From Pseudomonas sp. NBRC 111124 (GTDB lineage Bacteria > Pseudomonadota > Gammaproteobacteria > Pseudomonadales > Pseudomonadaceae), in the NCBI RefSeq assembly GCF_001320245.1, contig NZ_BCBA01000053.1, positions 62,001-126,000 of the forward strand: 64,000 nucleotides of DNA. The letters are read 5' to 3'. How positions within the stretch are numbered: the first letter of the stretch is position 1; every line of letters starts with the position of its first letter. Below are positions 45,164 to 52,081 of the stretch, one piece after another. The position numbers and the translations under genes were made by a program. The notes under the pieces were generated by a model. That model was not told where the DNA came from. It searched no databases and saw only the letters and a program-made list of their open reading frames with translations.

Positions 45164-45703
45164 ATGAACGCACAACTGAGCGGCAAGCGCGTGGCCTTTC
45201 TGGTCACCGACGGTTTTGAACAGATAGAGCTGACCGGCCCGCGTGAAGCCTTGGAAAAAAACGGCGCTGTGGTCGATATCCTGAGTGACAAGGAAGGGAC
45301 CGTGCGCGGCTGGAACCATGACAAGCCCGCCGACGCATTCGCCGTGGATGCCACCTTCGACAGTGCCCACCTGGATCTCTACGACGCCCTTGTGCTACCT
45401 GGCGGCGTCCAGAATTCCGACACCATCCGGTTGATACCCGGCGCTCAGAAGCTGGTGAAAAGCCACCATTCAGCAAGCAAGCCATTGGCGGTCATCTGTC
45501 ATGGCGCCTGGCTGCTGGTATCGACCGGCCTGACCCAGGGTAAGCGGATGACCAGCTACAAGTCGTTGCAGGACGATATTCGCAACGCTGGTGGTAACTG
45601 GGTTGATGAAGAGGTCGTGGTGGATGGCAACCTGATCACCAGCCGCAAGCCGGACGATATCCCTGCCTTCAATGAACAGTTGATCAGGGCGCTTGCTGGC
45701 TGA
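45164..45703 (+). CDS. DJ-1/PfpI family protein (type 1 glutamine amidotransferase-like)
   Basis: 179 residues from ATG 45164 (GGAG 8 bases upstream). KRVAFLVTDGFEQIELTGPR at the start, DALVLPGGVQNSDTIR, and nucleophile elbow PLAVICHGAWLLVSTGL with Cys. This is the PfpI/YhbO subgroup, linked in other bacteria to protection against oxidative, thermal and glycation stress (protease or deglycase activity is debated). Stand-alone gene in a divergent arrangement with the DUF6555 operon. Confidence 0.9.
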   Translation: MNAQLSGKRVAFLVTDGFEQIELTGPREALEKNGAVVDILSDKEGTVRGWNHDKPADAFAVDATFDSAHLDLYDALVLPGGVQNSDTIRLIPGAQKLVKSHHSASKPLAVICHGAWLLVSTGLTQGKRMTSYKSLQDDIRNAGGNWVDEEVVVDGNLITSRKPDDIPAFNEQLIRALAG

Positions 45704-45719
45704 CAGGTGCTGCATCGCT

Positions 45720-45740
45720 CGGCCCCCTTCCCGGGGGCCG
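45720..45740. terminator. GC-rich hairpin after PfpI gene
   Basis: CGGCCCCC / GGGGGCCG stem with a 5-base loop, followed by TACTTTC; between two convergent genes. Confidence 0.6.
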
Positions 45741-45763
45741 TACTTTCGCCCCCTGCACGGCTA

Positions 45764-46288
45764 TCACGCCAACTGGATGTACACCGAGTAGCTACCCAGC
45801 AGCACCCAGAACACCAGGAAAATCCACGGTGTGCGTAGCGAAAACAGCAACGACTTTCGATGGCCGGCGCGGGAGGTTTCAGCCTCGCAGAACAGCGGCG
45901 ATTCATCGTAGGCCAACCCCATGATGGGTTCGCTCTGCAGCAAGTGACTTTGCTTCAGTTGCCAGTGATCGATGATGTTGTAGGCCGCCCGAATCCCAGG
46001 CCAGGCATTGAGCGAGCTGAGCACTCCTAGCAAGGCGAGGAACGCTGGCACGATCAGCGTGAACATTTCGCCCCATCCATCATTGAGGTTGCCCATGGAG
46101 GACACAAACGCGATGACCAAAAAGGACTGGGCTGCCAGGTAGGCGTCGGTGCGATTGGCCAGGATGCTGGTTTCGTACTGGATCTCACGCCGGTAAAAGT
46201 CCAGACGCTCCTTAGGGGAGCCGAACATCCTGGCGTTGTGTTCATTGATCACATGTTCGGGGGTCGCGGGGGTGATGATTCGAGGCAC
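45764..46288 (-). CDS. Unrecognised small membrane protein, 174 aa
   Basis: 174 residues from GTG 46288, which has AGGAG 7 bases upstream; an in-frame ATG at 46372 is less likely. An amphipathic N-terminus (ERLDFYRREIQYETSILANR) leads into hydrophobic segments SFLVIAFVSS and FTLIVPAFLALLGVLSSL, then a hydrophilic stretch with LKQSHLL, and a C-terminal span WIFLVFWVLLGSYSVYI. About three spans with a helical cytosolic part. No family assigned; the layout is loosely like small membrane effectors such as Pycsar-type proteins, but nothing decisive supports that. Confidence 0.65.
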   Translation of the reverse strand: MPRIITPATPEHVINEHNARMFGSPKERLDFYRREIQYETSILANRTDAYLAAQSFLVIAFVSSMGNLNDGWGEMFTLIVPAFLALLGVLSSLNAWPGIRAAYNIIDHWQLKQSHLLQSEPIMGLAYDESPLFCEAETSRAGHRKSLLFSLRTPWIFLVFWVLLGSYSVYIQLA

Positions 46289-46482
46289 TTTTTTCTCCTG
46301 CAATGCGGCTCCCGACGAAAAAAGCGCAAGAAGCTCCCTGCGGTAGAACAAGCGATCCCAGCCGAAATTCAATTGGCTTTCATATCACGCCGCTCGTCGC
46401 ACCACCTGCAGATTGAACCCAACGTACAGCAATCCAGTGTTTCGAAAGGGTATGTCCGTTCTCAACTGCAGGAGCTTCCACC

Positions 46483-47340
46483 ATGCGAGATTTCCCTACT
46501 CCGCCCTTCCCGTCTCAGCCGCAAAGCGTCCCCGGATCGCAACGCGAGATGGAGCCACGTCCAGACTGTGGGGAGCAGTCTTATACCGGCCATAACCGAC
46601 TGGAAGGCAAGATTGCGCTGATCACCGGTGCTGACAGTGGCATCGGGCGAGCCGTCGCCATCGCTTATGCCCGCGAGGGTGCCGACGTCGCCATCGCCTA
46701 CCTCAATGAGCATGAGGATGCACAGGAAACCGCGCGCTGGGTCGAGGCTGCAGGTCGACAGTGCCTGCTGTTGCCCGGCGACCTGGCGCATAAACAACAC
46801 TGCCATGACATCGTCGAAAAGACCGTCGAACAGTTCGGTCGCATCGATATCCTGGTCAATAATGCAGCCTTCCAGATGGCCCATGAGACCCTGGAAGAGA
46901 TCGACGATGATGAATGGGTAAAAACCTTCGATACCAACATCACCGCCATCTTCCGCATCTGCAAGGCGGCGCTGCCTTCCATGCCCAAAGGCAGCTCGAT
47001 CATCAACACGAGCTCCGTCAATTCCGACGATCCCTCGCCAAGCTTACTGGCCTATGCCGCGACCAAGGGCGCCATTGCCAACTTCACGGCGGGTTTGGCT
47101 CAGCTGCTGGGGAAGAAGGGAGTGCGCGTCAATTGCGTTGCGCCTGGCCCCATCTGGACACCCTTGATCCCCGCTACCATGCCCGATGAGGCAGTTAAAA
47201 ACTTTGGCTCCAGCTACCCCATGGGACGCCCTGGGCAGCCCGTTGAGGTTGCGCCCATCTACGTCCTGCTCGGCTCCGATGAAGCCAGTTATATCAGTGG
47301 GTCACGGTACGCGGTGACCGGCGGTAAACCGATTCTTTGA
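46483..47340 (+). CDS. SDR-family oxidoreductase (YghA type)
   Basis: 285 residues, AGGAG 8 bases before ATG. A 40-residue Pro-rich N-terminal extension (MRDFPTPPFPSQPQSVPGSQ) precedes the Rossmann core ALITGADSGIGRAVAIAYAR; DILVNNAAFQ, the catalytic Ser in INTSSVNSD and YAATKGAIANF (YxxxK) follow. This extension and the GRPGQPVEVAPIYVLLGSDE end are typical of YghA-like SDRs found in stress clusters. NAD(P)-dependent reduction of an aldehyde or sugar is likely; substrate unknown. Confidence 0.9.
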   Translation: MRDFPTPPFPSQPQSVPGSQREMEPRPDCGEQSYTGHNRLEGKIALITGADSGIGRAVAIAYAREGADVAIAYLNEHEDAQETARWVEAAGRQCLLLPGDLAHKQHCHDIVEKTVEQFGRIDILVNNAAFQMAHETLEEIDDDEWVKTFDTNITAIFRICKAALPSMPKGSSIINTSSVNSDDPSPSLLAYAATKGAIANFTAGLAQLLGKKGVRVNCVAPGPIWTPLIPATMPDEAVKNFGSSYPMGRPGQPVEVAPIYVLLGSDEASYISGSRYAVTGGKPIL

Positions 47341-47349
47341 CAAAAAAAA

Positions 47350-47377
47350 TGAGGCTCGCTTAAAAAAGCGAGCCTCA
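47350..47377. terminator. Intrinsic terminator (strong on minus strand)
   Basis: 12-bp stem TGAGGCTCGCTT / AAGCGAGCCTCA with a 4-A loop. On the minus strand the stem is followed by ATTTTTTTTG, so it ends the 53-aa gene; it also lies 9 bases after the SDR stop and may serve both. Confidence 0.85.
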
Positions 47378-47397
47378 CGCCTGAGCTCGGCGCAGTT

Positions 47398-47559
47398 TCA
47401 GCGTTTTCGCGGCTCATGTTCACGCGCTGTTTGTTGCGCCGTGGAATCATGAGGCGTTCCGGACGAACCATCCGGACGATGAGCATCGTTATCCCGCTCC
47501 TGTTCGCCGTTTGACTCCGTTTGTGAGCCTGGCTTGTGCTGGTGACCATCGTTTTTCAT
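47398..47559 (-). CDS. Small hydrophilic protein, 53 aa
   Basis: 53 residues (MKNDGHQHKPGSQTESNGEQ ... AREHEPRKR), with GGAGG 5 bases before ATG 47559 and a strong intrinsic terminator beyond its stop. It has no hydrophobic residues clusters at all and is rich in His, Asp, Gln, Gly: a disordered hydrophilin-like peptide, in keeping with the KGG proteins of the region. Not a known family. The perfect ribosome site and terminator make it a likely real gene. Confidence 0.72.
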   Translation of the reverse strand: MKNDGHQHKPGSQTESNGEQERDNDAHRPDGSSGTPHDSTAQQTAREHEPRKR

Positions 47560-47781
47560 GCTGCCCTCCTGACCGTTGCTGTTTTCATGTGAAGTCGGCC
47601 CGCTTCGTCGTTTGTCATTCAGTTGACTGGCGACTGCCGCCTTACTTGTATTACGGAAGCCATGGCCCGGGCAAAGTTCACGCGTGCCCAGCCTGCCTGG
47701 GACGGGCGGGCAAAAAGATGTACTGAACCAATCACCGCTGGATTGCGTCCACCACTCAAGAACAAGCGAGTCGATTCTTCA

Positions 47782-48285
47782 ATGGCAACCGAACCCTTAC
47801 TGGCCGCGCTCGGCTACCTGAAAGACAACCACTTGATCCTGTCAACAGCGGAGTCGTGCACGGCAGGTAGCATGGTAGCGCTCTTGGCCACGGTGCCCGG
47901 TACCGGAGAGGTGCTGGAAAGTGGCTATGTGGTGTATTCCCCCAGCGCCAAGAAACGCTTGCTAGGTGTCAGCGACGAGACCATCGAGCGCTATGGCCTG
48001 ACCAGCGAAGCAGTAGCGTGGGAAATGGCCTTGGGCGCATTGAGAGACAGCGATGCCAACGTGGTGATCGCTACCACAGGCGTGGCTGGGCCTGCGCCCG
48101 AATCGGGCATTCCCCCGGGCACCCTGTGTTTCGCCTGGGCATTTGCCGGCGAGCCAGTGGCCGTTTTCACCTGTACCCATCGGTTCTTCGGCGACCGGTC
48201 TGAGGTCATGCGGCAAGGGGCGCTGTTTGGGCTGACCCGACTTTCCCATTATCACCAACGCTGGCTGCGAGGTGAGCGGGCCTGA
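47782..48285 (+). CDS. CinA C-terminal-type nicotinamide-nucleotide amidase (PncC-like)
   Basis: 167 residues from ATG 47782. Signature STAESCTAGSMVALLATVPG, ESGYVVYSPSAKKRLLGV and ATTGVAGPAPESGIPPGTLC identify the stand-alone CinA C-terminal domain, which hydrolyses nicotinamide mononucleotide to nicotinate mononucleotide and ammonia in pyridine nucleotide recycling. It probably is a second, accessory copy beside a housekeeping pncC elsewhere (inference). A 42-codon gene follows at 11 bases. Confidence 0.85.
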   Translation: MATEPLLAALGYLKDNHLILSTAESCTAGSMVALLATVPGTGEVLESGYVVYSPSAKKRLLGVSDETIERYGLTSEAVAWEMALGALRDSDANVVIATTGVAGPAPESGIPPGTLCFAWAFAGEPVAVFTCTHRFFGDRSEVMRQGALFGLTRLSHYHQRWLRGERA

Positions 48286-48296
48286 GGGCAATCAAA

Positions 48297-48425
48297 ATGC
48301 CGGAAGACGAGCGGGTGTCCCTCATCGGGCACGCTACCTTGGTCGTTGAAAACGGGCACTTTCTGCATCACAAATTCGCCATTGTCGAGCGCAATGGCAA
48401 AATCTCGATCATTCCAGCCGATTAA
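48297..48425 (+). CDS. Small protein, 42 aa, downstream of PncC-like gene
   Basis: 42 residues (MPEDERVSLIGHATLVVENG, then HFLHHKFAIVERNGKISIIP) from ATG 48297, GAGG about 9 bases upstream. The alternating hydrophobic pattern suggests a small beta-rich protein. It lies 11 bases after the amidase stop and its stop overlaps that of the convergent Cys-rich 77-aa gene. Family unknown. Confidence 0.5.
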   Translation: MPEDERVSLIGHATLVVENGHFLHHKFAIVERNGKISIIPAD

Positions 48426-48655
48426 AGCAGCAGTATCGCCTGGCCATGGTCAATGCTGGGAACGGCGATTACATCGCGGCGGGACATCAGCCATTCGCGC
48501 ATCCGCTCGGCATCAAAAATCTGACCCTCTTCCATCATCAGCAGAATGAGCGATTGGGACATCCGGTAACAACCACACCGGGAGCAGCGCCGCTCTTCCC
48601 AACCGCGGGTGCATTCGACGGACTCAGCCTGTCCGGCGCAGATTAAACAACTCAT
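48422..48655 (-). CDS. Small Cys-rich (zinc-ribbon-like) protein, 77 aa
   Basis: 77 residues from ATG 48655 (GGGGG about 6 bases upstream). Six cysteines in the first 33 residues (MSCLICAGQAESVECTRGWE, then RRCSRCGCYRM) suggest a zinc-binding knuckle; the C-terminal half is helical (LMMEEGQIFDAERMREWLMS). It could be a small regulator or adaptor. Its TAA overlaps the TAA of the convergent 42-aa gene by 2 bases. Confidence 0.7.
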   Translation of the reverse strand: MSCLICAGQAESVECTRGWEERRCSRCGCYRMSQSLILLMMEEGQIFDAERMREWLMSRRDVIAVPSIDHGQAILLL

Positions 48656-48723
48656 GTAGGCCCCCTTTTGTTCTTGTTCAGTTGAGGGTGAGTAAAGGGA
48701 TCTGGACGATCCTGTGCCTCTCG

Positions 48724-48731
48724 CTATACAT
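48724..48731 (+). promoter_or_regulatory. Possible RpoS-type -10 of GH15 gene
   Basis: CTATACAT preceded by CG, one mismatch from CTATACTT; would give a leader of about 108 bases to the start at 48846. Tentative. Confidence 0.35.
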
Positions 48732-48845
48732 GGGATTTCCATGCCAAGCCGAAATTCCTTCTATTTTCCCAGCGCCGTACTTCAGTCGAACCCGGCGCTC
48801 AACGGGTATGTCCCACACAGAACACGCTATGTTGGAGACATGCCG

Positions 48846-50663
48846 ATGGAAAGAGAACCGGTTGATGGGACGCAGTACGCTGTTCCTCAGCGCGATGAAG
48901 GTGGCTGGCTACCCCTGGAGCAATACGGTGCACTGGGCGATGGACGCTCCGTTGCGCTCATCGGCCTGGACGGCTCCATCGATTGGTGGTGCGTCCCCCA
49001 TATGGACTCACCACCGCTATTCGACAAACTGCTGGCCCCGCAAACGGGCGGTTGCTTCTCCATCACCCCCAGCGAGCCGTTCGTTGCCGAGCGCCGCTAC
49101 CTGCCTGACAGCAATGTGCTGGAAACGACCTTCACCACCGACAAGGGTCGCGCTCGGCTCACAGAATCCCTGAACAGCGGCCCCGCTGGCCGGTTGCCTT
49201 GGGCCGAACTGGCCAGGCGCATCGAAGGTGTCGAGGGGCAGGTGGGTTTTCAGATCGCCATCGATTTCGGCACCCAGGCCGATACCGTCAGCCCCTACTT
49301 AGCCCCGAACGACAACGCCTGCGTCTTTCATGCTGGCCGCATACTCGGCATGTTCCTGCACGACGACCAAGTACAGATCGAGCGCAAGAACGACATGGGC
49401 GTGCGTGCCTCCCTTGGCGTTGCCGCCGGGCAGCGCGCAGTGGTCGCGATCATCGCAGGTCGTGATGAACCGCTGGTGGTGCCGCCCTTGGCCTTGATCG
49501 ATGAACGTATCGATGGCTCACACCGGGAGTGGTGCCAATGGTCCAAGGGGCTGCTATACGACGGGCCCTACAAGAGCCAGGTCGTTCGGAACGCGTTGGC
49601 CCTGAAGCTGCTGCTGTCCTCTCCCAGTGGGTCGATCATGGCGGCAGCAACTTCATCGCTTCCTGAGCGAATCGGTGGCAACAAAAACTACGACTACCGA
49701 TTCGCCTGGATTCGTGATGCCGGCTACACCATCGAAGCGTTTCTGAGCATCGGCGCGCAGCCAGAAGCCAAGGCCGCCTTCACCTGGTTGCTGCGTCGGT
49801 TGGATGAGCACGGGCCGCGGGTGTTTTATACCCTGGACGGCGCCATGGGTGATTGCGTGCGCCCGCTTGATCTCCCTGGCTACAAGCACTCGCCTCCGGT
49901 GGTCGGCAACGATGCCCGGGATCAGTTGCAGCATGGCGTGTTCGGCGACATTTTCGAAACCGCCCGCTGCTTCATCGACAGCGGCAACATTCTCGACTCG
50001 CCAAGCGCCATGATCCTCTCTGGCCTTGCCGACCAATGCGCCGACTGCTGGAGACAGGAAGACGCTGGCATCTGGGAACTGCCGGAAACGCGGCACTACA
50101 CGATGTCCAAAATCAGTTGCTGGCAAGCCTTGAGCCGGGCTATCGAACTGGCCGATGGCGGTCACCTGCCCACCACATGCCGCGAACGCTGGGACCGCGA
50201 GCGGCAACGCGTTCAGAACTGGATTGAAGCCCACTGCTGGAGCGAGAAACACCAGGCCTACCTGTTCTACCCAGGCAGTGACCGACTGGATGCTTCGGTG
50301 GCACTGGCTGTGCGATTCGGTTACCCCAGCGTGGATCGGTTACGCAGCACGCTCGAGGCTGTGCAGAATGAGCTGGGGGCCGGCGCTTTCCACTATCGCT
50401 ACAGCGGTGCTCAGGATGAAGAGGGTTGCTTTTTGGCCTGCACGTTCTGGCTGATCGAGGCATGGGCCATCCTCGGCCAGCAAGATCGAGCCGAAGCGGC
50501 CTACGCCGAATCGTTGGGAGCCCTGTCGCAGGGCGTAGGCATCTTCTCGGAGATGGTTGACCCCCAGAATGGACAGTACCTTGGCAACCTGCCGCAGGGC
50601 CTGACCCACTTGGCGGCTCTTCGGGCAGCGCTGGCCATCGGAGGCAGCCGCCCTGATCGATGA
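48846..50663 (+). CDS. Glycoside hydrolase family 15 (glucoamylase/trehalase-like)
   Basis: 605 residues from ATG 48846, chosen because GGAG is 8 bases upstream; ATG 48840 is too close to it. N-terminal beta-domain begins LEQYGALGDGRSVALIGLDG, SIDWWCVPHMDSPPLFDKLL, typical of bacterial GH15. The (alpha/alpha)6 barrel has KNYDYRFAWIRDAGYTIEAF, WELPETRHYTMSKISCWQAL (general acid Glu region) and GIFSEMVDPQNGQYLGNLPQ (general base Glu). No signal peptide, so cytosolic; it may hydrolyse trehalose, maltose or glucan stores. Actinobacterial relatives include trehalases. Confidence 0.9.
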   Translation: MEREPVDGTQYAVPQRDEGGWLPLEQYGALGDGRSVALIGLDGSIDWWCVPHMDSPPLFDKLLAPQTGGCFSITPSEPFVAERRYLPDSNVLETTFTTDKGRARLTESLNSGPAGRLPWAELARRIEGVEGQVGFQIAIDFGTQADTVSPYLAPNDNACVFHAGRILGMFLHDDQVQIERKNDMGVRASLGVAAGQRAVVAIIAGRDEPLVVPPLALIDERIDGSHREWCQWSKGLLYDGPYKSQVVRNALALKLLLSSPSGSIMAAATSSLPERIGGNKNYDYRFAWIRDAGYTIEAFLSIGAQPEAKAAFTWLLRRLDEHGPRVFYTLDGAMGDCVRPLDLPGYKHSPPVVGNDARDQLQHGVFGDIFETARCFIDSGNILDSPSAMILSGLADQCADCWRQEDAGIWELPETRHYTMSKISCWQALSRAIELADGGHLPTTCRERWDRERQRVQNWIEAHCWSEKHQAYLFYPGSDRLDASVALAVRFGYPSVDRLRSTLEAVQNELGAGAFHYRYSGAQDEEGCFLACTFWLIEAWAILGQQDRAEAAYAESLGALSQGVGIFSEMVDPQNGQYLGNLPQGLTHLAALRAALAIGGSRPDR

Positions 50664-50682
50664 TGCGACCCACGTGGGTGTT

Positions 50683-50712
50683 GCCCATGCTTGCGTGCCG
50701 GCAAGCATGGGC
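50683..50712. terminator. Hairpin between GH15 and dehydrogenase genes
   Basis: Perfect 12-bp stem GCCCATGCTTGC / GCAAGCATGGGC with a 6-base loop, between convergent genes. Confidence 0.65.
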
Positions 50713-50719
50713 GAGCGAA

Positions 50720-51859
50720 TCAGGCGGCTGGCTTGAGTACGACCTTCGTCCAGCCATCATCGCGCGCATCGAAGTGCTTGTAGGCATTCGGGCCTTCGGC
50801 CAGCTTCAAACGATGAGAGATGATCTGTGAAGGCTTGGCACGCCCATGATGGATGAGCGCTGCAAGACGGCGGTTATAGGCCTTCACGTTCGCCTGGCCT
50901 GTGCGGATCTGCTGGCCCTTGAACCAGAATGCGCCGAAATCGAAGACCATCTTGCCCTCTTTCGCCAAGTCGTTTTTCGCACCCGGGTCTTCAGGCACGA
51001 ACACGCCCACCACGCCTATGCCACCGGTCGCCTTGGTCGAAGCGACCAAGTTGTTCATCGTCAGGTAGTTCGCCTCATGACCATGTTTGTCGCAGCACTG
51101 GTAGCCGACACATTCGCATCCGCGGTCGGTGCCTTTGCCATGGGTCAGGTTCATGATTTCTTCCACCGCCTTCTGCTCGACAGCATTGATAGGCGTTGCC
51201 CCAAGCTGCGCGGCCAGCTGCAGGCGATCCGGCTGATTGTCGATGACGAATACCTGAGACGCTCCTTTGATGATGGCCGAGTGCGCCGCCATCAGCCCGA
51301 CGGGCCCAGCACCATAGATGGCAATGCTCTCGCCTGGCTGCAGGCCCGCCAGCTCCGTTGCGTGCCAACCGGTGGGGAAAATATCCGAAAGCATGACGTA
51401 GTCGTCTTCACGCTCCTGGGCATCCTCGGGCAGTACGAGGCAGTTGAAATCGGCATAGGGAACACGTAGCAGCTCCGCCTGGCCACCTTGATAGGGCCCC
51501 ATATCGGCAAAACCGTATGCGGCACCGGCAGCGCCTGGGTTGGCCGTGAGGCAGAAACCCGTGAGCCCTTTTTCGCAGTTCTCGCAGAACCCGCAGCCGA
51601 TATTGAAGGGCAGGCAGACCCGGTCGCCGACCTTGACCCGGTCGACCCCGGCGCCCACCTCGATCACCTCCCCCAGGTTTTCGTGCCCGAAGACGCGCCC
51701 GGCTTCGAAAGAGGTGCGGCCTTCATACATGTGCAGGTCAGAGCCGCAGATGTTGGTCGTGGTGATGCGCACCAGCACATCGGTGGGTTTCTCGATTCTT
51801 GCGTCCGGTACGTCCTTGACCGCGACGTCGCGGGGGCCGTTATACACAATCGCTTTCAT
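50720..51859 (-). CDS. Zinc-dependent MDR dehydrogenase, glutathione-independent formaldehyde dehydrogenase-like
   Basis: 379 residues, GGGAG 7 bases before ATG. Catalytic zinc site TTNICGSDLHMYEGR and VFGHENLGEV; structural zinc loop GCGFCENCEKGLTGFC with four Cys; NAD loop AIYGAGPVGLMAAHSAI; and the long insert around CECVGYQCCDKHGHEANYLT and the GVFVPEDPGAKN segment seen in glutathione-independent formaldehyde dehydrogenases. It probably oxidises or dismutates an aldehyde without a thiol cofactor. Stand-alone gene, divergent from the YdeP-cioAB operon. Confidence 0.87.
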   Translation of the reverse strand: MKAIVYNGPRDVAVKDVPDARIEKPTDVLVRITTTNICGSDLHMYEGRTSFEAGRVFGHENLGEVIEVGAGVDRVKVGDRVCLPFNIGCGFCENCEKGLTGFCLTANPGAAGAAYGFADMGPYQGGQAELLRVPYADFNCLVLPEDAQEREDDYVMLSDIFPTGWHATELAGLQPGESIAIYGAGPVGLMAAHSAIIKGASQVFVIDNQPDRLQLAAQLGATPINAVEQKAVEEIMNLTHGKGTDRGCECVGYQCCDKHGHEANYLTMNNLVASTKATGGIGVVGVFVPEDPGAKNDLAKEGKMVFDFGAFWFKGQQIRTGQANVKAYNRRLAALIHHGRAKPSQIISHRLKLAEGPNAYKHFDARDDGWTKVVLKPAA

Positions 51860-52081
51860 GTTGAACTCCCAGTATCAATGGGCGACAGAAGAGCGCCCTG
51901 CCCTATTGAGGTGTTTACTGAGCATCGACTGTTCAATGCGCCGAGTCATGAGGCGGATCGGTGGCGCTAATCATCATTGCCACGGGCATCAAGAAGTACC
52001 CGCCAGGCAGAACCTTCGAACTTAAGGTATGCCATGCACTCGTAACGTTTAGACACATAATAACGGCGAGAAGAGGTCGGT

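Noticed and set aside
47289..47549. 86-codon minus-strand frame overlapping the SDR end
   Set aside because: It crosses a strong terminator and the SDR coding end; the 53-codon frame at 47398-47559 in another frame has the real ribosome site.
48831..48842. ATG 48840 as start of the GH15 gene
   Set aside because: Only 2 bases separate it from GGAG; ATG 48846 has the proper 8-base spacing.
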